Positions 55,810 to 64,000 of a stretch of 64,000 nucleotides of DNA are shown one piece after another. The DNA lies in assembly GCF_003095655.1 (NCBI RefSeq), contig NZ_CP029151.1, forward strand, positions 1 through 64,000, in the 5' to 3' direction. Origin of the DNA: Dokdonia sp. Dokd-P16. Its GTDB lineage: Bacteria; Bacteroidota; Bacteroidia; Flavobacteriales; Flavobacteriaceae. The number at the start of each line of letters is the position of its first letter. The stretch's first letter is position 1. A program made the translations under genes and the position numbers. The notes beneath the pieces were generated by a model. The model ran no database searches and was not told the origin of the DNA. It was given only the letters and a program-made list of their open reading frames with translations.

Positions 55810-55812
55810 TCG

Positions 55813-56376
55813 ATGTATTTATTTAGACCAGAAATCACTCATAGCGCAGTTACGCTCGGGATTCTTATCGTTTTACGAATTGTTATATCATATTTTGTCC
55901 GTCGTTTTTCTGAGCGTAAAAACAAAGTAAAGAAGCGTGCAAATCTTATTATGAAATATGTTGATGCATTCTTGCTCATCATTGCGTTCATCATAAGTAT
56001 CCTCATATGGGGAATTAAAATTAAAGATATTGGTGTAATTGCCAGCTCTGTTTTTGCAATTATAGGTGTTGCATTTTTTGCACAGTGGTCAGTGCTAAGT
56101 AATCTTACCTCTGGAGTAATCATATTTTTTACACTCCCATATAAAATAGGCGATCGTATCAAAATTCATGATAAAGACTTTCCTATTATTGCCATTATAG
56201 AGGACATTAAGGCCTTTCACACTAATTTACGTACTGCAGATGGAGGGTTACACACCTACCCTAACAGTTTAATTCTACAAAAGGGAATCACCTTAGTCGA
56301 AGAAGGAATCTCTACAAATATCCTTGAGCAAAACCAACAAATGGACGAGGATGATCCCTTTAATAAAGCGGTTTAG
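55813..56376 (+). CDS. Small MscS-family mechanosensitive channel
   Basis: 187 residues, shorter than E. coli MscS (286). Three membrane helices, the third being the pore helix, then the MscS beta-domain signature (FAQWSVLSNLTSGVIIFFTLPYKIGDRIKIHDKDFPIIAIIEDIKAFHTNLRTADGG..YPNS). The C-terminal cage domain is missing, as in many short flavobacterial homologues. Directly behind corA; osmotic or ionic homeostasis is the likely theme of the pair. Confidence 0.9.
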   Translation: MYLFRPEITHSAVTLGILIVLRIVISYFVRRFSERKNKVKKRANLIMKYVDAFLLIIAFIISILIWGIKIKDIGVIASSVFAIIGVAFFAQWSVLSNLTSGVIIFFTLPYKIGDRIKIHDKDFPIIAIIEDIKAFHTNLRTADGGLHTYPNSLILQKGITLVEEGISTNILEQNQQMDEDDPFNKAV

Positions 56377-56422
56377 ATTGTTAAAGAAACCTTAAAGGAC
56401 TTAGGCTACCTTTCATAATCGG

Positions 56423-56430
56423 TATATTTG
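56423..56430 (+). promoter_or_regulatory. -7 box of the PIG-L operon
   Basis: TATATTTG, 24 bp before ATG 56455. It overlaps the TTG at 56428, showing that the TTG is not a start codon. Confidence 0.65.
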
Positions 56431-56454
56431 AGAAGTACCAAACTCCTCATTATT

Positions 56455-58989
56455 ATGCGTAAATCCTATGTGATTTTAGCCTTTTTATTTGTCTTCGCTT
56501 TTGCGAAAATATATGCTCAAGGCATTACCGTTCAACCTGTTAAACCTACGGCTAGCGAAATATATCAAGACCTTCAAAAACTCAACTTTCTTGGCTCAGT
56601 ACTCTACGTCGCTGCACATCCAGATGACGAGAATACTACGGCTATCTCTTATTTTGCAAACACAGTCAAGGCAAGAACAGCCTATTTATCGCTTACGAGA
56701 GGTGATGGTGGTCAAAATATTATAGGTCCAGAATTACGCGAATTACTTGGAGTTATACGTACTAATGAGCTACTAGCTGCACGAGCAACAGATGGTGGAG
56801 AACAGCGCTTCACAAGAGCAAACGATTTTGGATACTCAAAACACCCAGATGAAACGCTCGCTATCTGGAACAAGGAAGAAGTGCTGGGAGATGTAGTCTG
56901 GGCAATACGAACTTTTAAACCAGATGTGATTATTAACCGCTTTAATCACAGAACACCGGGAAGTACACATGGTCATCATACATCAAGTGCGATGCTTTCT
57001 GTAGAAGCTTTTGACCTTGCTAGTGACGCCTCAAAATATAAAGACCAGTTAGAATACACAGACACCTGGAAGCCTAGCAGACAGTTTTTTAATACCTCTT
57101 GGTGGTTTTACGGAAGCAAAGAAAAATTTGATGAGGCAGATAAATCTAAATTGGTTCAAGTAGACGTAGGTACCTACTACCCTAGCCTAGGACTTTCTAA
57201 TACAGAAATCTCTTCCCTTAGTAGAAGTCAGCACAAGTCTCAAGGATTTGGAAATACGGGAAGCCGCGGTACAGAAGACACCTATTTTGAATTATTACGC
57301 GGTGAGATGCCAACTAATAACGACGTTTTTCAAGGAATTAATACTACTTGGACACGTGTAAAAGGAGGTAAAGCCATTAAAACAATATTAGATCAAGTCG
57401 TTGCCGACTATGATTTTACTGCTCCAGAAAAAAGTATTCCTCAGCTAGTTAAAGCATATGCACTCGTGCAACAATTAGACGATGCTCACTGGAAAACTAT
57501 TAAATCTAAAGAACTACAAGATATCATCACTGCCTGCGCAGGAATTTACCTAGAAGCAGCTGCAAATACTGGATATGCTACTCTAGGAAGCGAAGTAACC
57601 CTAAAACTCGAAGCTATAAACAGAAGTAAGCAGTCAGTAGTTCTTAATAGCGCTGTTGTTACATCAAGCGATCAGCAGCTTACTGGAAATCAAAAGCTCA
57701 TTAATAACATCCCGCTTTCCACAGAAAAAACGGTTACCATAAACGACTCTTTTAAAGACACCTCTGCATACTGGTTACGTGAAGAAGGAACTTTAGGAAT
57801 GTACCGTGTAGACGATCCTACCATGATAGGAAAGCCAGAAACTCCACAACAAAACACGGTGAAGTTTGATCTTACCATTGCTGGAGTACCTATTTCGATA
57901 GAAAAACCAATTGTTTTTAAATACAATGATCGTGTGAAAGGTGAAGTGTACGAACCTTTTGAAATAGTACCAGCAGTCTCATCAAAGCTAGACTCGAAAG
58001 TGATTATTTTCGCGAAAGCGGAATCAAAAAATATCCCTGTAACGGTAACAGCACATCAAGATAATTTTAACGGTACCGTATCACTCGATGCCCCTAAGGG
58101 CTGGAAAATCACGCCAAAAAGTGTAAACGTATCCATCGCATCAAAAGGTACAGAACAGCAAGTTATGTTTTCTGTAACGCCTCCTAATACTGATAGTGAA
58201 GGTGATCTTACACCAATAGTCACCGCCGGAAATAAAACGTACACAGAGGAGCTTGTAACGATAGACTATGCCCATATCCCATTACAGTCACTCTTCTTGC
58301 CCAACAAAGCAAAAATTGTACGACTTGATATCGAGCGTAAAGGGGATTATATAGGCTACATTCAAGGAGCTGGAGATGCAGTGCCAGATAATCTCGCACA
58401 GATAGGCTACCAAGTTGCTATCATAGAACCTAATACTATCACTCCAGAGCTGCTTGCACAATTTGATGCAGTGGTTGTGGGAATTAGAGCTTATAATGTA
58501 GTAGATGAGATGCAAGCAAAGCAGCCACTTTTACTCGATTACGTAAAGTCCGGCGGTACACTTATCGCACAATACAATACCTCTGGTCGCTGGGGTGATA
58601 CAAAAATAGGAGCTCCTTATGAGATGCAACTTAGTAGAGACCGTGTAACCGATGAAAATAGCGAAGTGAGAATCCTTGCCGAAAATCACCCAATCATGAA
58701 TTTCCCAAATAAGCTCACTCAAAAGGACTTTGAAGGCTGGACGCAAGAACGTGGCCTTTATTTTCCAAACAAGTGGGATGCTGCCTACACTCCTATTCTC
58801 TCCATGAATGATAAAGGAGAAACGGCAAAGGATGGTAGTTTGCTAGTCGCTCCATACGGTGACGGATATTACATGTATACAGGCTTGAGCTTTTTTAGAG
58901 AACTGCCTGCAGGAGTTTCTGGAGCTTATAAATTATTTGCAAATATGCTAAGTATAGGAAAGCAAGAAAAGAGCGAGATAAAGCAATGA
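56455..58989 (+). CDS. PIG-L family deacetylase, secreted
   Basis: 844 residues from ATG 56455. A signal peptide (ending AKIYAQ) is followed by a LmbE/PIG-L zinc deacetylase domain: A-A-H-P-D-D-E-N near residue 50, LTRGDGGQN, and H-G-H-H-T-S-S near 170. Zn2+-dependent N-deacetylation of an N-acetyl sugar. The C-terminal 450 residues are beta-sandwich domains and a glutamine-amidotransferase-like Rossmann end (DAVVVGIRAYNVVDEM..LLDYVKSGGTLIAQYNTSGRWGD). Its stop overlaps a 35-residue membrane peptide gene (ATGA). The longer frame from TTG 56428 is rejected because it lies in the promoter. A palindrome copy at 58007 is read IFAKAES. Confidence 0.9.
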   Translation: MRKSYVILAFLFVFAFAKIYAQGITVQPVKPTASEIYQDLQKLNFLGSVLYVAAHPDDENTTAISYFANTVKARTAYLSLTRGDGGQNIIGPELRELLGVIRTNELLAARATDGGEQRFTRANDFGYSKHPDETLAIWNKEEVLGDVVWAIRTFKPDVIINRFNHRTPGSTHGHHTSSAMLSVEAFDLASDASKYKDQLEYTDTWKPSRQFFNTSWWFYGSKEKFDEADKSKLVQVDVGTYYPSLGLSNTEISSLSRSQHKSQGFGNTGSRGTEDTYFELLRGEMPTNNDVFQGINTTWTRVKGGKAIKTILDQVVADYDFTAPEKSIPQLVKAYALVQQLDDAHWKTIKSKELQDIITACAGIYLEAAANTGYATLGSEVTLKLEAINRSKQSVVLNSAVVTSSDQQLTGNQKLINNIPLSTEKTVTINDSFKDTSAYWLREEGTLGMYRVDDPTMIGKPETPQQNTVKFDLTIAGVPISIEKPIVFKYNDRVKGEVYEPFEIVPAVSSKLDSKVIIFAKAESKNIPVTVTAHQDNFNGTVSLDAPKGWKITPKSVNVSIASKGTEQQVMFSVTPPNTDSEGDLTPIVTAGNKTYTEELVTIDYAHIPLQSLFLPNKAKIVRLDIERKGDYIGYIQGAGDAVPDNLAQIGYQVAIIEPNTITPELLAQFDAVVVGIRAYNVVDEMQAKQPLLLDYVKSGGTLIAQYNTSGRWGDTKIGAPYEMQLSRDRVTDENSEVRILAENHPIMNFPNKLTQKDFEGWTQERGLYFPNKWDAAYTPILSMNDKGETAKDGSLLVAPYGDGYYMYTGLSFFRELPAGVSGAYKLFANMLSIGKQEKSEIKQ
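58007..58020 (+). repeat. Dispersed palindrome copy in the PIG-L gene
   Basis: TTTTCGCGAAAGCG, left arm degenerate; read I-F-A-K-A-E. Confidence 0.75.
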
Positions 58990-59093
58990 AAAATGTATCC
59001 AAATACCCATGGAAAAAAAAGTACACCATAGTACTGCTGGTTAATCTAGCTTACATTATCGTGTTTTATCTATTAATGACCTCATTCTCTTAA
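58986..59093 (+). CDS. 35-residue single-pass membrane peptide
   Basis: ATG 58986 overlaps the PIG-L stop by 4 bp (ATGA) and the stop TAA is 1 bp before the symporter ATG. The peptide is a basic N-terminus (MKNVSKYPWKKKY) followed by one hydrophobic helix (TIVLLVNLAYIIVFYLLM). The tight coupling on both sides and the charge pattern support a real small protein that probably accompanies the symporter, like other small transporter-associated subunits. No named family known to me. Confidence 0.7.
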   Translation: MKNVSKYPWKKKYTIVLLVNLAYIIVFYLLMTSFS

Positions 59094-59094
59094 T

Positions 59095-60804
59095 ATGGAA
59101 ATAATAGACTGGGCAGTACTAGCATTTACGCTCATTTTTATAGTTGTTTATGGAACCTATAAAACACAAGGAAGCAAGAACGCAGAAGAATATATAAGAG
59201 GTGGTAATACCTCAAAATGGTGGACGGTAGGCCTTTCTGTAATGGCTACACAAGCAAGTGCCATCACTTTTTTATCTACCACAGGTCAAGGATTTTATGA
59301 CGGTATGGGATTTGTCCAGTTTTATTTTGGGCTTCCCATTGCGATGATTGTGATTTGCTTGGTGTTTATACCTATCTACCACAGACTAAAGGTTTTTACA
59401 GCCTATGAATATCTTGAAAGTCGTTTTGATTTAAAAACGAGATCACTCGCAGCTATTTTATTTTTAATACAGCGTAGTCTCGCTGCAGGGATTACTATTT
59501 ATGCACCAGCTATTATTCTCTCGGCAGTATTGGGTTGGGATCTCACTATGCTCAATATTATTATAGGGATTGTAGTGATTATCTATACCGTTTCTGGTGG
59601 TACAAAAGCAGTTAGCATTACTCAGAAGCAGCAAATGGCGGTGATTTTTGCCGGTATGGCAATTGCCTTTTACCTCATTCTTGATAAACTACCGGAGGAC
59701 ATCAGTTTTACAGATGCCTTGAGTATCGCAGGTGCTGGAGAAAAAATGAATCTGTTAGATTTCTCTTTTGATTTAAGCAATAGATACACGGTGTGGACAG
59801 GCTTATTAGGAGGAACTTTTTTAATGCTTTCCTACTTTGGTACAGATCAAAGTCAGGTGCAACGCTACCTTTCTGGAAAGAATGTAAAGGAAATGCAAAT
59901 GGGTCTTCTCTTTAACGGAGCCTTAAAAATCCCGATGCAGTTCTTTATTCTTCTTGTGGGAGTGATGGTTTTTGTTTTTTATCAGTTTAATAGTGCACCG
60001 TTACACTTTAATCCTGCCGCTACCGAAGCCGTGAAAACGTCAATCTATGCAAGCGAATTTGAATCACTAGAACAACAACTCGCTCAAAACCAAAACAACC
60101 AGAAAGAAGCTGCCTTTAATTATGCTAAAGATCCTACACTCGATATTTATGAAGAGAATGGAGCTCAAAAATCTTTAATAGATAAATACGAAGGTATTGA
60201 CAAGGAAATAAGATCTGTAGGTAAAGTGCTCATTGCAAAAGCAGCTCCAGATGTAGAAAATAATGACAAAGATTACGTCTTTATCCACTTTATACTCAAC
60301 AACCTTCCCAACGGACTAATAGGCCTCTTACTTGCTGTAATACTGAGCGCTGCAATGTCATCTACTGCGTCAGAACTTAATGCGCTAGGCGCTACTACCG
60401 CTGTAGATCTTTATAAACGTAATTATAAAGGAACTATGACAGACAGACATTACGTGCGCAGCACAAAAGGTTTTACACTCATGTGGGGTGTGCTCGCCAT
60501 AATTGTGGCTTGTACGGCAAGCCTTTTTGAAAACTTAATTCAGCTGGTAAACATCATAGGGTCTATTTTTTACGGTAATATTCTAGGGATATTCTTACTT
60601 GCATTCTTTATCAAATTTGTAAAAAGTAATGCCGTGTTCATAGCAGCACTCATCACGCAAGTAATTATCATTATCGTGTACGGACTCATACATTTTGAGA
60701 TTATAGAATTCCCATATCTATGGCTCAACGTGGTAGGATGCGCCCTCGTAATGGGACTAGCCATGTTACTACAAGTAAGCTTTGGAGGTTCTAAGGATGA
60801 CTAA
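59095..60804 (+). CDS. Sodium:solute symporter (SSS family)
   Basis: 569 residues with about 13-14 membrane helices. SSS hallmarks: IRGGNTSKWWTVGLSVMATQASAITFLSTTGQGFYDGMGFVQFYFG, GGTKAVSITQKQQMAVIFAGM and SYFGTDQSQVQRYLSGKNVKEM. Couples sodium entry to uptake of a sugar or similar solute. An insertion of about 80 polar residues (about 310-390) between helices is longer than in SglT-type members. Coupled to the PIG-L deacetylase and the 35-residue peptide, it may import the deacetylation product (inference). Confidence 0.93.
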   Translation: MEIIDWAVLAFTLIFIVVYGTYKTQGSKNAEEYIRGGNTSKWWTVGLSVMATQASAITFLSTTGQGFYDGMGFVQFYFGLPIAMIVICLVFIPIYHRLKVFTAYEYLESRFDLKTRSLAAILFLIQRSLAAGITIYAPAIILSAVLGWDLTMLNIIIGIVVIIYTVSGGTKAVSITQKQQMAVIFAGMAIAFYLILDKLPEDISFTDALSIAGAGEKMNLLDFSFDLSNRYTVWTGLLGGTFLMLSYFGTDQSQVQRYLSGKNVKEMQMGLLFNGALKIPMQFFILLVGVMVFVFYQFNSAPLHFNPAATEAVKTSIYASEFESLEQQLAQNQNNQKEAAFNYAKDPTLDIYEENGAQKSLIDKYEGIDKEIRSVGKVLIAKAAPDVENNDKDYVFIHFILNNLPNGLIGLLLAVILSAAMSSTASELNALGATTAVDLYKRNYKGTMTDRHYVRSTKGFTLMWGVLAIIVACTASLFENLIQLVNIIGSIFYGNILGIFLLAFFIKFVKSNAVFIAALITQVIIIIVYGLIHFEIIEFPYLWLNVVGCALVMGLAMLLQVSFGGSKDD

Positions 60805-60818
60805 TAATGGGTAATTAT

Positions 60819-60837
60819 GCTTTCGCGAAAATGTGAA
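60819..60837 (+). repeat. Dispersed palindrome, long variant (GCTTTCGCGAAAATGTGAA)
   Basis: Intergenic, between the symporter and oxidoreductase genes. Confidence 0.75.
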
Positions 60838-60875
60838 ACAACTAATTAGTATCGCTATAATTAAATACGATCTAC

Positions 60876-61853
60876 ATGACTAAAGAAACTAACTGGGCAA
60901 TACTAGGCTGCGGAAAGATAGCTGACAAATTTGCAAATGATGTGCAACTTACTGAAGGGGCACATCTTTATGCTGTAGCAAGTAGAAATATTGACAATGC
61001 AGCAGCTTTTAAGGATACTCATAACGCGACTATTGCATATGGTAGCTATGAGGAAATGCTTCTAGATCCTAAAGTAGATATCGTTTACATTGCTACGCCT
61101 CACATGTTTCATAAAGAGCAAACGCTTTTATGTCTCACACATAAAAAAGCAGTGCTTTGCGAGAAAGCTTTTGCAATGAATCTTGAGGAAGTTGAGGAAA
61201 TGATTGCTTTCGCGAAAGCGCAACAAACCTTTTTAATGGAAGCGCTGTGGACACACTTCTTACCTCATTACCAATTTGTATTGGAAACTGTTCATAGTGG
61301 AGATTTAGGAAAAATCACAAATCTCGCTGCCAACTTTGGTTTTGACGCAGCTTATGATGTAAACGCGCGCTTGTATAATAAATCACTAGGCGGTGGTAGC
61401 TTACTAGATGTAGGTATTTACCCAGTCTTTGCTGCACTGACGCTATTAGGTTATACAGAGAATATGAGCGCTCAAGCCCTACTCGGGCCAACTGGTGTAG
61501 ATCATCACTGCTCCATGAAATTAGAATATCCTAATCAAGTAGAAGCAAATTTATTTTCGGCTATTGATGAAAAAACAGACACTACTTGTCACATCACTCT
61601 AGAACATGGCGAAATACTCATAAACAGTCGTTTCCATGAGCCAACTAATGTTACCATAACTAAAGATGGTGCTTCAAAAACATATGATTTCCCTATTCCG
61701 GAAAGTGTGAATGGATATCATTATGAGATACTGCATTGCCAGAAAATGCTTGAAAGCAATAAGACCGAGAGTGATATTATGACTTTTGATAAGAGTAAAG
61801 ACCTTATTAAAATGCTAGATACCATTAGAAAAAACATTGGGTTAGTGTACTGA
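60876..61853 (+). CDS. Gfo/Idh/MocA family NAD(P)-dependent oxidoreductase
   Basis: 325 residues. N-terminal Rossmann fold (W-A-I-L-G-C-G-K-I-A-D-K-F), DIVYIATPHMFH, then E-K-A-F-A-M-N (EKPxA-type motif with Ala for Pro) and GGGSLLDVGIYPVFAALTLLG in the C-terminal domain. Oxidises or reduces sugars or cyclitols, similar to trans-1,2-dihydrobenzene-1,2-diol dehydrogenase-like members. A palindrome copy at 61206 encodes AFAKA (IAFAKAQQTF). Follows the symporter by 71 bp, so possibly part of the same sugar pathway. Confidence 0.93.
   Translation: MTKETNWAILGCGKIADKFANDVQLTEGAHLYAVASRNIDNAAAFKDTHNATIAYGSYEEMLLDPKVDIVYIATPHMFHKEQTLLCLTHKKAVLCEKAFAMNLEEVEEMIAFAKAQQTFLMEALWTHFLPHYQFVLETVHSGDLGKITNLAANFGFDAAYDVNARLYNKSLGGGSLLDVGIYPVFAALTLLGYTENMSAQALLGPTGVDHHCSMKLEYPNQVEANLFSAIDEKTDTTCHITLEHGEILINSRFHEPTNVTITKDGASKTYDFPIPESVNGYHYEILHCQKMLESNKTESDIMTFDKSKDLIKMLDTIRKNIGLVY
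61206..61220 (+). repeat. Dispersed palindrome copy in the oxidoreductase gene
   Basis: GCTTTCGCGAAAGCG; read I-A-F-A-K-A-Q. Confidence 0.8.
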
Positions 61854-61933
61854 TAAATAACTACAAACGGATTTAGATTACGAATTCTCACAGTTCAGTC
61901 ATTGATTTTTACAGTTGGGTAATAGAAGATTTT

Positions 61934-61946
61934 TTTCGCGAAAGCG
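61934..61946 (+). repeat. Dispersed palindrome copy, left arm degenerate
   Basis: TTTCGCGAAAGCG, intergenic, 56 bp before the DUF2141 gene start. Confidence 0.7.
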
Positions 61947-62001
61947 TGATGATATATTTACATCATCAACAAAAAACAATAACTATCTAATACTATCAAT
62001 T

Positions 62002-62418
62002 ATGAGAACAATTATCTTTTTATTACTCGCAGCGGTATCAACAATTTCTTTTGGACAAGAAGCAAAAGGTGTTACCATCACAGTGACGATTCCTAACTTA
62101 ACAAATAATGATGGTGCAGCCTCTGCAGCATTATATAACGAGGCAACTTTTATGAAAGCTGCACCCTTAGATTCTCAAGGAGCAACGCCAGAAAACAATA
62201 TGGTTACCTTAGTTTTTGAAAATGTAGCACCTGGAGATTACGGGATTATCACATTACATGATCAAAATGGAAATAACCGTATGGATTTTGAAGCAAACGG
62301 GATGCCTAAAGAGGATTATGCAACATCTGGTAGTGGTACAGGTTTTGGACCTCCTAGCTGGAATAATGCAAAATTTACCGTAGGTACAGAAGATGTACAA
62401 CTAGAAATTAAAATGTAA
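62002..62418 (+). CDS. DUF2141 domain secreted protein
   Basis: 138 residues from ATG 62002: signal peptide (ending ISFGQ) and a DUF2141 beta-sandwich (VTITVTIPNLTNNDGAASAALYNEATFM, APGDYGIITLHDQNGNNRMDFEANGMPKEDYATSGSG). The acidic turn D-Q-N-G-N-N-R-M-D is typical of the family and may bind calcium. The frame stays open upstream to 61915, but that part has no signal peptide and includes the palindrome, so 62002 is chosen. Exact role unknown. Confidence 0.88.
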   Translation: MRTIIFLLLAAVSTISFGQEAKGVTITVTIPNLTNNDGAASAALYNEATFMKAAPLDSQGATPENNMVTLVFENVAPGDYGIITLHDQNGNNRMDFEANGMPKEDYATSGSGTGFGPPSWNNAKFTVGTEDVQLEIKM

Positions 62419-62438
62419 TATCACTTTCTATATATTAC

Positions 62439-62468
62439 AAAGCCAGCAGTCATCTGCTGGCTTTTTTT
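62439..62468 (+). terminator. Intrinsic terminator of the DUF2141 gene
   Basis: AAAGCCAGCAG/CTGCTGGCTTT stem with seven T. Confidence 0.9.
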
Positions 62469-62525
62469 GCTATAAGAAAAAACTTATAAATTGATGTTGT
62501 ACATAGGTACACTCAATGATTTTCT

Positions 62526-62533
62526 TACTTTTG
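62526..62533 (+). promoter_or_regulatory. -7 box of oxyR
   Basis: TACTTTTG, 16 bp before the ATG. A TTG at 62497 could serve as the -33 element with a slightly long spacer. Confidence 0.5.
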
Positions 62534-62549
62534 TGTTATATATTAGAAC

Positions 62550-63488
62550 ATGACTATTACTCAACTTAAATATGTGCTAGCGGTGGCAGAGCACCAAAAT
62601 TTTACAAGAGCAGCTCAAAAGACATTTGTTACTCAGCCTACGCTTAGTATGCAAATACAAAAACTTGAGGATGAGCTTGATATTCTCATTTTTGACCGTA
62701 GTAAGAAGCCTATAGAGCTTACAGAAATAGGGTCAAAAATTGTACACCAAGCACGTAATATTGTAAACGAAGCAAATCGCATTACAGATATTGTAGATCA
62801 GCAAAAGGGTTATATAGGAGGTGAATTTAAGCTAGGAGTTATCCCAACAGTAATGCCTACGCTACTGCCTATGTTTCTCACTAATTTTATAAAAAAATAT
62901 CCAAAGGTCAAGCTCAAGATTGAGGAACTCAACACAGATCAAATCATGGAAAAGCTTGAGGAAGGACATCTAGACGCAGCCATTGCTGCTACTCCTCTTG
63001 AAAATCCTATGATTAAAGAAAGACCTTTATATTACGAACCATTTGTTGCTTATGTTCCGCATAACCACAGACTGAGTAATAAAGAGATTTTAGAAACTTC
63101 AGATCTAGACATGCAAGATATGCTAGTGCTAGAGGATGGACATTGTTTTAGAGATGGTGTGATTAATCTATGTGCTACGCCTAGAAATATGAATAATGAG
63201 AAATTCTCATTAGAAAGCGGAAGTTTTGAAACGCTAGTAAAACTAGCAAATGAAGGATTAGGTATGACGCTTTTACCTTACTTGCATACTCTTGATATAC
63301 CTGTAAAAGAGCAAGAGCTTTTTAAATCATTTAAAGAACCTTCTCCTGCTAGAGAGATAAGTATTATCTATCATAAGAGCGAACTTAAGATACAGATTAT
63401 AGAGGCCTTAAGGTCTACCATTGCTGGCGTGGTAAAAGGTGCAATCACCTTTCAAAATGTGCAAATTATAAGTCCTATTTCAAAATAA
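62550..63488 (+). CDS. oxyR: OxyR, LysR-type hydrogen-peroxide-sensing regulator
   Basis: 312 residues. N-terminal winged HTH (MTITQLKYVLAVAEHQNFTRAAQKTFVTQPTLSMQIQKLEDEL), then the LysR effector domain. The redox cysteines of OxyR are present at residues 199 and 208 in LEDGHCFRDGVINLC, the same numbers as in E. coli OxyR, so peroxide sensing through a reversible disulfide is expected. Activates catalase/peroxidase and related genes; none of those lie in this window. Confidence 0.95.
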   Translation: MTITQLKYVLAVAEHQNFTRAAQKTFVTQPTLSMQIQKLEDELDILIFDRSKKPIELTEIGSKIVHQARNIVNEANRITDIVDQQKGYIGGEFKLGVIPTVMPTLLPMFLTNFIKKYPKVKLKIEELNTDQIMEKLEEGHLDAAIAATPLENPMIKERPLYYEPFVAYVPHNHRLSNKEILETSDLDMQDMLVLEDGHCFRDGVINLCATPRNMNNEKFSLESGSFETLVKLANEGLGMTLLPYLHTLDIPVKEQELFKSFKEPSPAREISIIYHKSELKIQIIEALRSTIAGVVKGAITFQNVQIISPISK

Positions 63489-63505
63489 GACCCATTCTTA
63501 TATTG

Positions 63506-63533
63506 AAAAAGCCCCATTGCTGGGGCTTTTTTT
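63506..63533. terminator. Bidirectional intrinsic terminator after oxyR
   Basis: AAAAGCCCCA/TGGGGCTTTT stem (63507-63530). It touches the stop of the convergent small gene. Confidence 0.88.
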
Positions 63534-63717
63534 ATGATTTTAAATAAATTAGACAATGACCAAGATCAGGATTGGTTTTAATCAATGCATTGATCCAGAT
63601 TCTAAGTTCATCTATTTCATAAGGTAATAGTCGTTTAATTGCTTTCTCTAGTTCTTTACAAAATAGCGAGCTATCAAAACTTACCTTATCTAAAATAGTC
63701 TTCGTGTATTCAAACAT
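63532..63717 (-). CDS. Small conserved cytosolic protein, hypothetical
   Basis: 61 residues from ATG 63717 (MFEYTKTILDKVSFDSSLFCKELEKAI..PYEIDELRIWI); the frame also allows MARA in front from 63729. All-helical, no signal peptide. The MFEYTKxILxKVSFD start is familiar to me from small flavobacterial proteins of unknown function. Faces oxyR, with a shared terminator. Confidence 0.65.
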   Translation of the reverse strand: MFEYTKTILDKVSFDSSLFCKELEKAIKRLLPYEIDELRIWINALIKTNPDLGHCLIYLKS

Positions 63718-63906
63718 TGCTCTCGCCATATTCGAAGGGTTTTATAGGGTTAGATTTTAAAAAGTAGTTTGATGCTATAGGCTATATTTTATGTTATTGA
63801 ACTCTATAAATATAATGCTTAAAGAATTATAAAACACGTGTTTCGTCATATTTCACTATCTTAAACTTAAGTTAAACACTTGTTAAATAAGCAGTTGCAA
63901 CAACTG

Positions 63907-64000
63907 TTAAAAACGATTATCGCCATCAAGCAAGTCACCTAATCCACCTAGTATAGAGCCTTCCCCTCTTTGCTTACCTCCCGCCTTTGGAGCCATTGCT
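63907..64000 (-). CDS. C-terminal fragment of a gene running off the right edge
   Basis: The last ~31 codons read A-M-A-P-K-A-G-G-K-Q-R-G-E-G, then S-I-L-G-G-L-G-D-L-L-D-G-D-N-R-F and stop. The Gly/Leu-rich ending recalls the tail of DUF937-type proteins, but too little is present to name it. Confidence 0.45.
   Translation of the reverse strand, partial: AMAPKAGGKQRGEGSILGGLGDLLDGDNRF

Noticed and set aside
56428-56454. TTG start giving a longer PIG-L protein
   Set aside because: The TTG lies in the TATATTTG promoter box, and the ATG at 56455 begins the signal peptide directly.
61915-62001. Upstream start for the DUF2141 protein
   Set aside because: It would bury the signal peptide 29 residues inside and includes the dispersed palindrome; ATG 62002 is the natural start.

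Overview
This window looks like chromosomal DNA of a marine-type member of the Flavobacteriaceae (Bacteroidota). The evidence is low GC, promoters with the Bacteroidota -7 box TAnnTTTG, type IX secretion/gliding genes (an SprB-like adhesin with a gliding-type C-terminal sorting domain, PorP/SprF, and a PorE-like OmpA protein), and no Shine-Dalgarno pattern. A Dokdonia-like genus is my guess from overall gene content; the window holds no 16S or other marker that would prove it.

Layout. 1-5.7 kb: an RND-type outer-membrane efflux gene and its TetR regulator, a KefF/KefC potassium-efflux pair, and a HipA-like kinase overlapping a DUF3037 gene. Four of these six genes carry frameshifts, several of them in homopolymer runs. 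6.3-18.8 kb: a 3,210-residue secreted adhesin with 22 tandem 95-residue Ig-like repeats, followed by its PorP/SprF and PorE-like partners. 19.1-20.2 kb: a lipoprotein gene and a broken copy of its 3' end. 20.2-30.3 kb: a minus-strand defence operon, hsdM-hsdS-membrane protein-DUF262/HNH nuclease-hsdR-metallopeptidase, with junctions that overlap or nearly touch; hsdM is split by a one-base frameshift. 31-34 kb: a HipBA toxin-antitoxin pair with two operator-like palindromes, an array of 138-bp direct repeats each ending in an intrinsic-terminator hairpin, and tRNA-Ser(TGA) with a consensus promoter. 34-64 kb: mostly housekeeping and envelope genes: BLUF photosensor, YchF, two hydrolases, an M16 peptidase, an amidohydrolase, fumarase, a 7TM-LuxR sensor, the ResB-CcsA cytochrome c synthase, a compact DUF2520-KdsC-UbiA-Maf-lipoprotein-CorA-MscS run, a PIG-L deacetylase coupled to a 35-residue membrane peptide and a sodium:solute symporter, an oxidoreductase, and OxyR.

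The signal that runs through the whole window is a dispersed palindrome, CGCTTTCGCGAAAGCG. Its 10-bp core TTTCGCGAAA occurs 17 times in 64 kb, both between genes and inside them. Seven of the nine coding copies are read in the same frame, as A-F-A-K-A or a close variant. Together with the 138-bp terminator array and the composite restriction operon, this is the part of the window most worth following up.
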